Origin: Cyanoderma ruficeps
Taxonomy: Eukaryota; Chordata; Aves; Passeriformes; Timaliidae
Direction of reading: 5' to 3'
DNA length: 64,000 nucleotides
Assembly (NCBI GenBank): GCA_008694505.1
Contig: VZDJ01000301.1
Location: 2,829,485-2,893,484 of the forward strand
The notes beneath the pieces are model-generated. The model saw nothing but the letters and a program-made list of their open reading frames with translations. It had not been told where the DNA came from and ran no database searches. Positions 62,333-64,000 of this stretch are shown here, piece by piece. The translations under genes and the position numbers were made by a program. How positions within the stretch are numbered: the stretch's first letter is position 1; each line of letters opens with the position of its first letter.

Positions 62333-64000
62333 TAAGTTTTCTGGTTTTCTTCCAAAACTGTAGCTTGGATTAAAACATGCACATATTCTTCACCTGTATT
62401 TTTGAAGAACTGAGGTACATGATAATTTGCTGTACAGTGCTCCTTCTAAAAATGTGGGAAGACCAAATATTCAGAGTGTTCATGATTAAAAGAGGTATTT
62501 TTTACAAAGAAGTTGTCACAGGCCTGACAGTTGGTACCAGGGAAAAGCAGTTGGGCTAAGAGCATCTTCTTGTTATTCCAATTAAAACTGAGAAAAGCAA
62601 GAGATGAAGCATTCCTCAGCCTCCTGATGTTTCTTGAAATGATGCGAGAATTCCACACTACCTTTTCATCACAGTTGTAAAGGAAACCTGTAAGAAAATG
62701 TACAATACAGAGGAAAAAAGCTTTTTCATCATGCAGGGTTTTTTTTTTGTCAAGAAGGTATTAAAGTGAATCAGAGAAAAGAAAGATTTAGAAACTAAGG
62801 TCACAATGCAAGCTTTTCATCTGAAAGATCCTTTAAAAAAACCAAAACTTTAAAACTCACAAACCCCATCACTTCAGTAACTAGAGAATACAGTCAAACC
62901 CTTAGAAAAATACACTGACATCCAGCTCTGCTGTTGTTATGCATCTTTTAGAAATCACTAGCCCAAAGTGAGGCTTACTGCCTGAAAACTTTCAGGGGTT
63001 TAGCTCCTGAGGGTTCAAGTCCAGTCTTTGAAAAGCCCATATTCTTGAAGATTAGATCCAGACATTAATTTCTCCCACTGATAAGAAAAATATAACTGCA
63101 ATTTCCAGATTCTTGAACCTCTCCTGAAGAATCTAAATAATTTGTTTCTTTGATTCTGTTTCCATGAAACAATATAAAGAAACATAAGTTTTAATAATTA
63201 TTTTTGATATAATGGCCTTGCAACATTTTGTTCCCAAAACAATGGTAACAAAGAACCTTCATTACATAGTTCAGCTCCTAAAGTAACAAGACCCATATGG
63301 AAAGTATACACAGGTCTTTGCCTACTTTGTGAAGCACACAAAATCCATACTGTTTGTGTGGTTTTAAGAAAAAAATGTAATCACTGGTCAACATGACCCA
63401 GATTCAGAAAATGAGTAAGCCAATTCTAAACTTGAGTGAAGAGTTTTTCCTACAATTTTTATTTTGTGCAAAAAACAAAGGGAAAGACCCAAGCACCTAG
63501 ATGGTCTTGTTCCACCTAATAAGCAGAGTGTTATCAAGGACATGTTTTAATCCACCAACCAAATTATGTATCATCAAACCACTGTTAAAATAATACTTTA
63601 TTCTTTAATTAAGCAAATTTTAACCAAAGCTCTCCTCTGCACCCAGTAAAAACACCGTAAGTATTAGTTACTCAGTATTCACATCCAACCCTTTTATATT
63701 ACATGCCTATCTAATCAAGCAAAACAAAACCAAAATCTGAAATAGCTGTCATTAACTTGATCAAAACAACTTGCACTCCAGGAGGGATTATAATGGTGGG
63801 ATGCTGTATGAGCTGGCTGTAGGGAAACAAATAAAAACCTAATCTTCTCATTTTGCTGTGCTTTCCTAAGCCTTTACAACCCTAGAACATGATTAGAATT
63901 TTAAAATCGCAATACAGAGGAGATTATAAATATCAAAACCAATCAGATGGAGGAAAGATATAACATATAGTTAAAATAAGCAGATCTGTGGTGACACCAA

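Larger units (their letters stand above)
60573..64000. other. Right flank
   Basis: The 3'UTR of paralogue D is probably up to about 60.96 kb, followed by AT-rich DNA with the hairpin and tandem duplication near 61.4 kb, the candidate minus-strand exon at about 62.0 kb and the CR1 tail at 62.2 kb. A weak minus-strand exon-like start (acceptor TTTTCTTACAG, peptide FLYNCDEK) is near 62.66-62.69 kb. From 62.7 to 64 kb I see nothing I can support. Confidence 0.5.

Noticed and set aside
1..64000. CRISPR arrays, bacterial operons, tRNA or rRNA genes
   Set aside because: Nothing of the kind was seen. The window is vertebrate nuclear DNA with split P450 genes and LINE fragments. tRNA genes were looked for by eye only.

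Overview
This window is vertebrate nuclear DNA and almost certainly from a bird. It is AT-rich, with split genes using GT-AG introns and typical avian CR1 LINE tails at about 3.2-3.67, 18.3-18.9 and 62.2-62.3 kb. It holds a compact tandem cluster of the cytochrome P450 2J family. The species cannot be fixed from sequence alone. There is one NNN gap (5809-5811) and two single N bases (9145, 12799).

Layout. 1-9.3 kb is a left flank with a CR1 copy, a (GGGA)n tract, the gap, and a few coding-like minus-strand stretches that I cannot assign. CYP2J paralogue A (9340-21534, minus), B (24828-33593, minus) and C (36628-46676, minus) run head to tail. A 6.1-kb spacer follows, holding the remains of a CYP2J exon 9 (47529-47687, minus), a diverged inverted repeat and an orphan exon-like segment. 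CYP2J paralogue D (52778-60572) lies on the plus strand, head to head with C. 60.6-64 kb is a right flank with a CR1 piece and a candidate minus-strand exon at about 62.0 kb.

I rebuilt nine coding exons for each of the four genes. All 32 introns have GT and AG ends, all frames stay open, and each gene ends in a stop after a complete haem-binding exon. Exon lengths are almost the same in all copies (171/163/150/161/177/142/188/142/179 nt). Only C exon 1 (168) and D exon 5 (174) differ, giving proteins of 490, 490, 489 and 489 residues. All four therefore look functional. They differ most in the substrate-recognition loops, and a few normally fixed residues are replaced in B, C and D.

Working together. 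CYP2J enzymes are ER-membrane monooxygenases fed electrons by NADPH-P450 reductase. Family substrates include arachidonic acid and other lipids. In birds one member, CYP2J19, is the ketolase that turns yellow dietary carotenoids into red ketocarotenoids in retinal oil droplets and red plumage or bills. One of the four genes could be CYP2J19. Position makes D the leading candidate, but this is an inference that needs a phylogeny.

The most interesting non-genic items are a near-perfect 30-bp stem-loop in an intron of C, in the sense orientation; the solitary CYP2J exon 9 relic; a 175-bp segment present in two introns of C, one copy abutting an LTR-like insertion; and orphan exon-like segments on both sides of D.
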